Assembly (NCBI RefSeq): GCF_000469505.1
Contig: NZ_KI272826.1
Span: forward strand, 38,234 to 55,748
Direction of reading: 5' to 3'
DNA: 17,515 bases
DNA from: Leptotrichia sp. oral taxon 215 str. W9775
GTDB lineage: Bacteria > Fusobacteriota > Fusobacteriia > Fusobacteriales > Leptotrichiaceae
Part shown: positions 6,976 through 13,156 of the stretch, piece after piece
How positions within the stretch are numbered: the first letter of the stretch is position 1
Layout: each line of letters begins with the position of its first letter
Notes under the pieces: model-generated
Seen by the model: only the letters and a program-made list of their open reading frames with translations
Databases searched by the model: none
Told to the model about the DNA's origin: nothing
Program-made: the position numbers and the translations under genes

Positions 6976-7960
6976 GAAGTATCAGGATAATACTGTAGTG
7001 AGTAATTTTAATATAGATGTGGAAAAAGGGGAACTGATAAGTATTCTCGGGCCGAGCGGATGCGGAAAGACAACAACGTTGAGAATGATAGCAGGATTTA
7101 TAACTCCCACATCAGGAGATATCTTTCTTTCAGGAGAAAAAATAACTGATTATCCGCCTGAAACACGTCCTGTGAGTACAGTTTTTCAAAATTATGCACT
7201 GTTTCCTCATCTGACTGTTTATGAAAATATTGAATATGGTCTTAGATATCCTTTAAAAGTTGGAAAAAAACTTGATAAGAAGGAAAAAAAGGAAAGGACA
7301 GAAAGAATAATAAATCTTGTAAATCTTAAAGGGCTTGAAAAAAGAAGAATAGACCAGATAAGTGGTGGCCAGCAGCAGAGGGTAGCTTTGGCAAGATCTC
7401 TTGTGCTTGAGCCAAAGGTTCTTTTACTTGACGAACCTTTATCAAATATTGATACAAAATTAAGGGAAACTGTAAGAAATGAAATAAGAAAAATACAGAA
7501 GGAACTAGGAATAACAATGATTTTTGTTACTCACGATCAGGAAGAGGCAATGAGCATTTCAGATAGGATTGTTGTTATGAATGGGGGGAATATTGAGCAG
7601 ATAGGAACTCCACGTGAAATCTATACATTTCCTGAAACTGTTTTTGTTGCAGAATTTATAGGAAAGGCGAATATTATAAAAAGGGATAAAAAAAGCTTTA
7701 TAATTCGTCCTGAAAATGTTAATATACCCTATAATGAAATAAATGAAGGAAATACGGATGAAGTAATTTCAGAAAAAGGAAAAATTATCAGTAAGGAATA
7801 TCATGGAGCACTTATTTCCTATGAAATTGAAGTTATGAATGAACTGTCAGGCTTGAAAAGACTGAATGCTGTTATGATTTCCGGAAAAAAGGAATTTGAA
7901 ACAGGGGAAATAGTGAGATATTCTATAAATAAACAGGATTTGTATGAGATAAAATCATAA
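6947..7960 (+). CDS. ABC importer ATP-binding protein
   Basis: A 337-residue cytosolic ATPase of the FbpC/PotA/MalK group that powers the preceding permease. Walker A is GPSGCGKTT (about 35-43), the Q-loop is Gln81, the signature is SGGQQQR (139-145), Walker B is VLLLDEP with Asp162/Glu163, and the switch His is 196 in VTHDQEEA. The C-terminal 90 residues (IIRPENVNIP onward) are a TOBE-like regulatory tail. The start at 6947 lies inside the permease gene, with AAGGAGG at 6934-6940 six bases upstream. The name 'ferric' or 'spermidine' ATPase should not be trusted on homology alone because these ATPases are closely alike across substrates. Confidence 0.93.
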   Translation: MYLQLKNLYKKYQDNTVVSNFNIDVEKGELISILGPSGCGKTTTLRMIAGFITPTSGDIFLSGEKITDYPPETRPVSTVFQNYALFPHLTVYENIEYGLRYPLKVGKKLDKKEKKERTERIINLVNLKGLEKRRIDQISGGQQQRVALARSLVLEPKVLLLDEPLSNIDTKLRETVRNEIRKIQKELGITMIFVTHDQEEAMSISDRIVVMNGGNIEQIGTPREIYTFPETVFVAEFIGKANIIKRDKKSFIIRPENVNIPYNEINEGNTDEVISEKGKIISKEYHGALISYEIEVMNELSGLKRLNAVMISGKKEFETGEIVRYSINKQDLYEIKS

Positions 7961-8012
7961 AATTTGAAAATAATTAAGAGGATAAATTATAAAAATAGAA
8001 AATGGGGGAAAT

Positions 8013-8582
8013 ATGGCGCTGATTTATGTAACAGGAGGAGCTAAGAGCGGGAAAAGCAAGTTTGCTGAAAATCTTCTGCTTGGAATGAATAACGGGAATC
8101 AGAAAAATATTTATCTGGCAACTTCTGTTGCATTTGATGAAGAGATGAAGGTAAAAGTGGCTCTTCATAAGGAAAGAAGGCAGGATAAATGGCTTACAGT
8201 GGAAAGTTATAAAAATTTTAGTGAAACTCTGAAAGATGTACTTTCAGATGAAACAAAAGATAATATGCTTGTCGACTGCCTTACAAATATGATAAGCAAT
8301 ATTATTTTTGAGGAACATGACATCAACTGGGACAAACCTTCAGAAAAAGATTTTGAAAAATGTAACATTTCAGTGGAAAAACAGGTAAATGAACTGATAA
8401 ATATTGTAAATAGATTTGAAAATGTTATCATTGTTTCAAATGAACTGGGAATGGGTATCGTTCCCAGTTATCCTCTTGGAAGATATTTCAGGGAAATAGC
8501 AGGAAAAATGAATCAGAAAATAGCAGAAATTGCTGATGAAGCATATTTCGTGGTATCGGGAATACCTATGAAGATAAAATAG
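8013..8582 (+). CDS. cobU: Adenosylcobinamide kinase/guanylyltransferase
   Basis: This 189-residue enzyme phosphorylates adenosylcobinamide and then transfers GMP to it, a late step of cobalamin assembly and cobinamide salvage in the cytosol. The P-loop is GGAKSGKS (8-15). HKERRQDKWLTVE (52-64) contains the His that carries GMP in this family (His52 here) and the RR-W signature. LVDCLTNM and SNELGMGIVPSYPLGRYFRE are the other hallmark blocks. All key residues appear intact. It lies 52 bases after the ATPase gene with no terminator between, so it is probably in the same transcript. No other cobalamin gene is in the window. GGGGGA upstream serves as ribosome site. Confidence 0.92.
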   Translation: MALIYVTGGAKSGKSKFAENLLLGMNNGNQKNIYLATSVAFDEEMKVKVALHKERRQDKWLTVESYKNFSETLKDVLSDETKDNMLVDCLTNMISNIIFEEHDINWDKPSEKDFEKCNISVEKQVNELINIVNRFENVIIVSNELGMGIVPSYPLGRYFREIAGKMNQKIAEIADEAYFVVSGIPMKIK

Positions 8583-8598
8583 AAATTGGGGGATTTAT

Positions 8599-8646
8599 AT
8601 GCTTAGAAAAGTGATTTTAATTTTTTACATGAAAGGAGTTTTATAA
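8599..8646 (+). CDS. Possible 15-codon leader peptide
   Basis: ATG at 8599 opens MLRKVILIFYMKGVL and stops at TAA 8644-8646. It has a good ribosome site (GGGGGA, 8588-8593) and is in the same frame as the acyltransferase start at 8650, separated only by TAA and ACA. It may be a translated leader coupled to the next gene, or an N-terminal extension cut off by a nonsense codon. It could also be chance. Confidence 0.3.
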   Translation: MLRKVILIFYMKGVL

Positions 8647-8649
8647 ACA

Positions 8650-9588
8650 ATGAATATTGACATTATAAGAATATTTGCTTTTGCTTTTATTGTGATGTTA
8701 CATACTCTGAACAGGCAATATGGACTTACTGTGTGGATGAGCGGATATGCAGTTATTTCAATAGGAGTAAATCTTTTTATTATGATAAGTGGATATCTGT
8801 TGCTGGACAAGGCAGAATCAGTAAAGGACTTTTTTAAGAAAAGATTTTTCAGTATACTTCCTTTATTTGCAGTTTTTAATATAGTCTATATTTATTTTTA
8901 TAATCATTCTTTCATGGCAATAAAAAAAATATCAGCACCTCATTTCTGGTATATTTATATGATTCTAGGATTGTATTTACTGACTCCGTGGCTGAGAAAG
9001 GTTTTGCAGTATGCAGAAAAGGAAACTTTTTATGTAGTTGTATTATGGTTTTTGTGTAATATACTTAATCCATATTTACAGTTTTTCAGATTACCTAAGA
9101 TACCTTTTTCCCATTTTCCAATAACTGGCTTTATCGGATATTATATCTTAGGATATTATTTGAAAAAATACAGTAAAAAATTAGGGAAAATACCCTTTAT
9201 CTGGGTAATAGCAGTATATATGGCCGGATTTTTTATAAGTGTTTTGTCTACAAGATATATTCTTATTACAACTGGAAACAGAATATCAGATTTTTTTGAT
9301 AAAAATTCACTGGGAACATTTTTCATGACAGTTTCGTTCTTTATTTTCTGGCTGAAATTCAATTTTAATAGTAGAAACAGTATTGTGAGAATGATTTCAG
9401 ATTCAACGTATTTTGCATATTTGATTCATATAATAGTTCTGCATTATGTTGTTAAAATAAGCGATGAAATGATTTTCAAATCAGTTGCAACCATTGTAGT
9501 AAGTATTATTACCGGGATTCTTTACAATTATACTAAAAAAATATTTGATGGATTTTGCAAAAGATATGAAAAAAAGACAATAAAATAA
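8650..9588 (+). CDS. Acyltransferase-3 family membrane protein
   Basis: A 312-residue integral membrane protein with about ten hydrophobic segments. It belongs to the acyltransferase-3 family (OafA/WecH/NolL type), which moves acetyl or other acyl groups onto sugars of surface polysaccharides. The N-terminal pattern NIDIIRIFAFAFIVMLHT has the family's Arg (residue 7) and catalytic-type His (residue 18). The segment ISIGVNLFIMISGYLLL matches the usual second conserved block. AAAGGAG (8631-8637) sits 12 bases before the ATG. It probably shares the importer-cobU transcript and ends at a clear terminator. The acceptor cannot be told from the sequence, and no polysaccharide genes are adjacent. Confidence 0.85.
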   Translation: MNIDIIRIFAFAFIVMLHTLNRQYGLTVWMSGYAVISIGVNLFIMISGYLLLDKAESVKDFFKKRFFSILPLFAVFNIVYIYFYNHSFMAIKKISAPHFWYIYMILGLYLLTPWLRKVLQYAEKETFYVVVLWFLCNILNPYLQFFRLPKIPFSHFPITGFIGYYILGYYLKKYSKKLGKIPFIWVIAVYMAGFFISVLSTRYILITTGNRISDFFDKNSLGTFFMTVSFFIFWLKFNFNSRNSIVRMISDSTYFAYLIHIIVLHYVVKISDEMIFKSVATIVVSIITGILYNYTKKIFDGFCKRYEKKTIK

Positions 9589-9613
9589 CAGATAATTTAT
9601 AATTAGATTTCAT

Positions 9614-9641
9614 GAGAAGAAAGACTGTTCTTCTCTTTTTT
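9614..9641 (+). terminator. Intrinsic terminator after the acyltransferase gene
   Basis: GAGAAGAA (9614-9621) and TTCTTCTC (9628-9635) form a perfect 8-bp stem with loop AGACTG, followed by six Ts. It is a clear end for the 4222-9588 transcription unit. Confidence 0.9.
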
Positions 9642-9647
9642 ATATCA

Positions 9648-9853
9648 ATCCCCGTAGACCCGCCCTCGATATTATTAAAACAGTGTGTGGTAGTAACATT
9701 AAATCTATTGAAAGATATATAACTGTACACATGTGACAATACTGAGGATAAAAGTAAAAAAAGTTTAAATCTCCTCCTGATTCCATAAGCGTGACAGGCT
9801 TGTTTAAAATTCCGAAGAATTTTAGAGACACTCGCTTTTAACAATATCTACAC
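9648..9853 (-). pseudogene. Possible decayed tail of an IS605-type tnpB
   Basis: This 309-base intergenic zone has no convincing gene and is locally GC-richer than its surroundings. On the minus strand one frame ending at 9765 reads VDIVKSECL, stop, NSSEF, stop, TSLSRLWNQEEI, stop. The ending in NQEE resembles C-termini of IS200/IS605 TnpB proteins. Beyond it the minus strand runs to a GC-rich block (GGGCGGGTCTACGGGGATTGA at about 9648-9668, quoted here in part: GGGCGGGTCTACGGGG), which is where the guide-RNA 3' end and the element's right end would lie. There is no intact domain and the match is from memory of the family, so this is a weak call. Confidence 0.25.
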
Positions 9854-9897
9854 CAAATATAAAACTGTATAGTAAAATTTTCAGCTGATTAGAAATA

Positions 9898-10356
9898 TTA
9901 GTTTTCAATCAGTTCAGTCAGCCAGTTTGCCTGCTGAAGTTCAGTATCAGTTTCCCTGATTTTTTTTGAAAGCAAATCAAGTTCTTTCTGTAAAGCAGGA
10001 ACATCTACTGTACTCATTATTTTTATTTCTGTAGTTGAATACAGGTTTACTTTCTGACCTGCAATATTTAAAAATCCTCTTAAAATATTTGATTTTAAAG
10101 TCAGAGTATCTCTTTCTGCTATCAGATCTGCAAGAGTCTGACCGTTTGAAACGGTAACACAGTTAGTTTTGTTAATCTGCTTAATAAGAATTTTCAGCTG
10201 ATTAATGTTGTTATCAAGTTCATTCAGAAGTTCTTCAGGTTTTTCTGAAGGTTCGTCATTTTCCTGAACTTTTGCATTATTATTAAGTCTCACCCTTAAC
10301 TGATCTATTCTTTTCTGTAAATCTGCCCTTAAAATAAGAGCCTCGGCAAGTTTCAT
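9898..10356 (-). CDS. DIP1984-family protein of unknown function
   Basis: A 152-residue cytosolic protein whose opening MKLAEALILRADLQKRIDQL and central pattern INKTNCVTVSNGQTLADLIA match the DIP1984 (DUF6847) family, whose members are small helical proteins without an assigned activity. Two long amphipathic helices (about 1-30 and 120-150) and a charged middle segment (ENDEPSEKPEELLNELDNN) suggest a coiled-coil assembly. GGAGG lies seven bases before the ATG. The gene is transcribed away from the riboflavin operon from a perfect promoter whose -35 box abuts that of the riboflavin promoter. I see no strong terminator downstream. Confidence 0.85.
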   Translation of the reverse strand: MKLAEALILRADLQKRIDQLRVRLNNNAKVQENDEPSEKPEELLNELDNNINQLKILIKQINKTNCVTVSNGQTLADLIAERDTLTLKSNILRGFLNIAGQKVNLYSTTEIKIMSTVDVPALQKELDLLSKKIRETDTELQQANWLTELIEN

Positions 10357-10401
10357 ATATAACCTCCATTTTATTTTTATATATTAAATTTATATAATTG
10401 A

Positions 10402-10430
10402 ATTATACTCAAAAGATTTTTTTATGTCAA
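10402..10430 (-). promoter_or_regulatory. Promoter of the DIP1984-family gene
   Basis: On the minus strand TTGACA (10425-10430) and TATAAT (10402-10407) are both perfect, with a 17-base spacer. The leader to the ATG at 10356 is about 40 bases. Confidence 0.85.
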
Positions 10431-10435
10431 TATTG

Positions 10436-10464
10436 TTGACAAAAAAATAAAAAAGGAGTATGAT
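10436..10464 (+). promoter_or_regulatory. Riboflavin operon promoter
   Basis: TTGACA (10436-10441) and TATGAT (10459-10464) with a 17-base spacer predict a start near 10471, just before the FMN aptamer. The -35 box forms an inverted repeat with the divergent -35 box (TGTCAA-TATTG-TTGACA, 10425-10441). Confidence 0.88.
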
Positions 10465-10482
10465 GAATTTATAAAACAATTA

Positions 10483-10594
10483 AACTTCAGGGCAGGGTGA
10501 AATTCCCGACCGGTGGTATATAAGTCCACGCGATTGAAAAATCAAGAACCGGTGTGATTCCGGTACCGATAGTATAGTCTAGATGAAAGAAGTT
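10483..10594 (+). ncRNA. FMN riboswitch (RFN element) aptamer
   Basis: The conserved RFN blocks occur in order: AGGGCAGGGTGAAATTCCCG, ACCGGTGG, AGTCCACG, ACCGGTGTGATTCCGGTACC, GATAGT and AGTCTAGATGAAAGAAG. The closing stem P1 is AACTTC (10483-10488) with GAAGTT (10589-10594). It binds FMN and should turn down the rib operon when flavin is abundant, by allowing the terminator at 10744. The promoter and ribH flank it as expected. Confidence 0.97.
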
Positions 10595-10595
10595 G

Positions 10596-10738
10596 AAATA
10601 TAGTAATAATCGTATTTAAAGTGTATATGAGTTAATATGCTGATGTTGTTACAGTTTTTATATAGCTTAGCTTGTGATAGATGAAAAATGTATGTGGCAT
10701 CAGATATTGAAAGTATATGAAGATTATTACAGATATTT
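10596..10738 (+). ncRNA. Long structured expression platform of the riboswitch
   Basis: Between aptamer and terminator lies a nested stem. AAATAT (10596-10601) pairs with ATATTT (10733-10738). After a small internal loop, GTAATAATC (10603-10611) pairs perfectly with GATTATTAC (10722-10730). Further in, ATAT-CTGATG (10635-10645, one bulged G) pairs with CATCAG-ATAT (10698-10707). It begins one base after P1 and ends five bases before the terminator stem. It is not part of the standard RFN aptamer. It may be a spacer arm, a second sensor, or part of the switching fold. Confidence 0.55.
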
Positions 10739-10743
10739 AGTCC

Positions 10744-10770
10744 CGGGGTTTTAATTAATCCTGTTTTTTT
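10744..10770 (+). terminator. Riboswitch-controlled terminator
   Basis: CGGGGTT (10744-10750) pairs with AATCCTG (10757-10763) over seven pairs, two of them G-U, with loop TTAATT, followed by seven Ts (10764-10770). It lies 46 bases before the ribH start, and transcription attenuation is the likely control mode. Confidence 0.75.
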
Positions 10771-10815
10771 ATTACCTGAAAAATTGTTTTAAATAAAATT
10801 ATTTTAGGAGGAAAA

Positions 10816-11280
10816 ATGAAAAAATTTGAAGGGAAATTTAATGGAAAAGGAATAAAAATCGGTATTGTAGCAGGGAGATTTAATGAGTTTATTACATCAA
10901 AATTAGTAGGCGGAGCAGTAGATGTACTGAAAAGAAATGACGTAAATGATGAAGATATAGACATTGCCTGGGTTCCGGGTGCATTTGAAATACCGTTGAT
11001 TACTAAAAAAATGGCTGAATCAAAAAAATATGATGCAATAATAACTTTGGGAGCAGTTATAAAAGGTTCTACACCACATTTTGACTATGTATGTGCAGAA
11101 GTTTCCAAAGGAGTGGCTCAGATTTCATTGCAGACAGGTTTGCCTATAATGTTTGGAGTGCTGACTACAAATAATATCGAAGAAGCAATAGAAAGAGCTG
11201 GAACAAAGGCAGGAAATAAAGGTTCTGATGTTGCGTTTGGTGCATTGGAAATGATTGATTTGATAAAAAATATTGGATAA
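10816..11280 (+). CDS. ribH: 6,7-dimethyl-8-ribityllumazine synthase
   Basis: This 154-residue enzyme joins 5-amino-6-ribitylaminouracil to dihydroxybutanone phosphate to make the lumazine precursor of riboflavin, usually as a 60-mer or pentamer. Motifs are IVAGRFNEFIT, WVPGAFEIPL, TLGAVIKGSTPHFDYVC (with the catalytic-type His) and PIMFGVLTTNNIEEAIERAG, all intact and at the usual spacing. Length is normal. AGGAGG precedes the ATG by about four bases. It is the first gene of the operon, directly under the FMN riboswitch, whereas in many bacteria ribD comes first and ribH last. Its 3' end overlaps an in-frame but unlikely ATG of ribD. Confidence 0.97.
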   Translation: MKKFEGKFNGKGIKIGIVAGRFNEFITSKLVGGAVDVLKRNDVNDEDIDIAWVPGAFEIPLITKKMAESKKYDAIITLGAVIKGSTPHFDYVCAEVSKGVAQISLQTGLPIMFGVLTTNNIEEAIERAGTKAGNKGSDVAFGALEMIDLIKNIG

Positions 11281-11296
11281 AGTTAAGGAAAATAAT

Positions 11297-12445
11297 ATGG
11301 AAGAAAATATTAATGAAAAATATATGCGGATGGCAATTGAACTGGCGAAAAAAGGTGCAGGAGCAGTAAATCCTAATCCAATGGTTGGAGCTGTTGTAGT
11401 GAAAAATGGCGAAGTAATCGGGAGAGGATATCATAAGTTTTTTGGCGGTCCCCATGCGGAAGTTTATGCATTGGAAGAGGCTGGTGAAAAAGCTGAAGGA
11501 GCTACAATTTATGTGACTTTGGAGCCATGTTCCCATTATGGAAAAACACCGCCTTGTGCAAAAAAAATAATAGATATGGGAATAAAGAAGTGTTTTATCG
11601 GCTCAAGTGACCCAAATCCGAAAGTGGCAGGTAAAGGTGTGGCAATGCTGAAAGAAGCAGGAATTGAAGTTGTTGAAAATGTATTAAAAGAGGAATGTGA
11701 TAAGGTAAATCAGGTTTTCTTTAAATATATAAAAACAAAGATTCCTTATCTGTTTGTAAAATGTGGAATAACATTGGACGGAAAGATAGCCTTGTCAAAT
11801 GGGATTTCAAAGTGGATAACAAATAGCATCGCCAGAGAGAAGGTTCAGTATTACAGAAATAAATTTATGGGAATAATGGTCGGGATAAATACAGTTCTTA
11901 CTGACAATCCAAGTTTGACAGCGAGAATTGAAAATGGTGTAAATCCTTTCAGAATTATTGTTGATCCGAATCTGCAAATTGATGAAAACTGTAAAGTTGT
12001 GAAAAATAATGAGGATGAGAAAACTATGATTATTACTTCACAAAAAAATCTGTTTACTGAAGATACTGAAAATACTGAAATTCAAATTAAGCAAAAAAGA
12101 TTATCTGAAGAAAATAAAGTAAAATTTATTTTTATTGATGGAGAAAAATTTTCTTTTAAAGAAATGCTTGAAGAAATTGGAAAAACAGGAATTGACAGCA
12201 TTTTACTGGAAGGTGGAGAAACCCTTATTTCTCTTGCGTTTGAAGAAAATGTAATTGACGGCGGAGAAATTTTTATTGCAAACAAGATTTTAGGTGATAG
12301 CAGAGCAAAACCTTTTATTTCGGGATTTGTAAGGGAGAAAATGGAAGAGGCTGTTCAATTGACAAATGTGAGAAATAATATTTATGGTGAAAATGTAGGA
12401 ATGGAGTTCTATTTTAAAAAATATAATGAAATGGAACAGGATTAG
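11297..12445 (+). CDS. ribD: Bifunctional deaminase/reductase RibD
   Basis: A 382-residue enzyme doing the second and third committed steps of riboflavin synthesis: deamination, then NADPH-dependent reduction of the ribosylaminopyrimidine phosphate. The N-terminal deaminase (about 1-145) has the zinc site H53-A-E55 and Cys78/Cys87 in EPCSHYGKTPPC. The reductase (about 150-380) starts IPYLFVKCGITLDGKIA and contains SKWITN, DNPSLTAR and ILLEGGETLI. I chose ATG 11297, with AAGGAA six bases upstream, over ATG 11273 inside ribH, because RibD normally starts a few residues before YMRMAIELA. A somewhat divergent lysine/glutamate-rich insert near residues 235-285 lies within the reductase. Confidence 0.96.
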   Translation: MEENINEKYMRMAIELAKKGAGAVNPNPMVGAVVVKNGEVIGRGYHKFFGGPHAEVYALEEAGEKAEGATIYVTLEPCSHYGKTPPCAKKIIDMGIKKCFIGSSDPNPKVAGKGVAMLKEAGIEVVENVLKEECDKVNQVFFKYIKTKIPYLFVKCGITLDGKIALSNGISKWITNSIAREKVQYYRNKFMGIMVGINTVLTDNPSLTARIENGVNPFRIIVDPNLQIDENCKVVKNNEDEKTMIITSQKNLFTEDTENTEIQIKQKRLSEENKVKFIFIDGEKFSFKEMLEEIGKTGIDSILLEGGETLISLAFEENVIDGGEIFIANKILGDSRAKPFISGFVREKMEEAVQLTNVRNNIYGENVGMEFYFKKYNEMEQD

Positions 12446-12453
12446 GAGAAAAT

Positions 12454-13125
12454 ATGTTTACAGGTTTAGTCGAAGAAATGGGAAAAGTAGTGAATATTTC
12501 TAAAAAAGCGACCGGTTTAGGAATAACGATAAAAGGTGACAAGGTTACTGAAAAGGCAGAAATTGGAGATAGTATAGCGGTAAATGGAGTCTGCCTGACA
12601 GTTACGGAATTGAGTGGAAATACTTTTACAGCAGATGTGATGTATGAAACGATTGAAAGAAGCGGGCTGAAACGGATAACTGCCGGAGAAACTGTAAATC
12701 TTGAAAAATCATTGACTTTAACTACATTTTTAGGTGGCCATCTTGTCATGGGAGATGTTGACAGTGAGGCAGAAATTATTTCAATTGTTCCAAAAGGGAT
12801 TGCTAAACTGTATAAATTTCAGCTGGAAGAAAAACATAGGCAGAATATAAAATATGTAGTTGAAAAAGGTCGTGTGACAATAGACGGAGCAAGCCTTACA
12901 GTCATTGATACAGATGATGATTCAGGAACTTTTTCTGTGTCACTTATTCCACATACTTTGGAAAATATAACACTTGGAAAAAAGAAAGTCGGAGATTTTG
13001 TTAATATAGAAACAGATTTATTTGGGAAATATGTGGAAAAAATTTTGAAATTTAATAATGTAGAAACTGAAAAGAAAGAAAAATCCGGCATTACAATGGA
13101 TTTTTTACAAAAAAATGGGTTTTAA
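12454..13125 (+). CDS. ribE: Riboflavin synthase alpha chain
   Basis: A 223-residue enzyme that dismutates two lumazine molecules into riboflavin and the pyrimidine precursor. It shows the family's internal duplication: MFTGLVEE with SIAVNGVCLTV in the first half, and RVTIDGASLTV with SLIPHTLENI in the second. Cys47 and the C-terminal FLQKNGF are conserved. One oddity: the loop GGHLVMGDVDSEAEI has Asp101 where B. subtilis and E. coli proteins have His (GGHxxxGH). GGAG lies before the ATG and the gap after ribD is eight bases, so translation is coupled. It carries out the last step of the pathway and its product feeds FMN synthesis, hence the riboswitch. Confidence 0.96.
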   Translation: MFTGLVEEMGKVVNISKKATGLGITIKGDKVTEKAEIGDSIAVNGVCLTVTELSGNTFTADVMYETIERSGLKRITAGETVNLEKSLTLTTFLGGHLVMGDVDSEAEIISIVPKGIAKLYKFQLEEKHRQNIKYVVEKGRVTIDGASLTVIDTDDDSGTFSVSLIPHTLENITLGKKKVGDFVNIETDLFGKYVEKILKFNNVETEKKEKSGITMDFLQKNGF

Positions 13126-13156
13126 GGTATAAATATATCTGAAAAGAGGTAGGAAA

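Noticed and set aside
9533..9844. A 103-residue minus-strand frame as a gene
   Set aside because: It runs through the acyltransferase 3' end and the terminator, has no ribosome site and shows no protein-like pattern.
11273..11296. ATG at 11273 as the ribD start
   Set aside because: It would overlap ribH and has no ribosome site. ATG 11297 has AAGGAA and fits the family's N-terminus.
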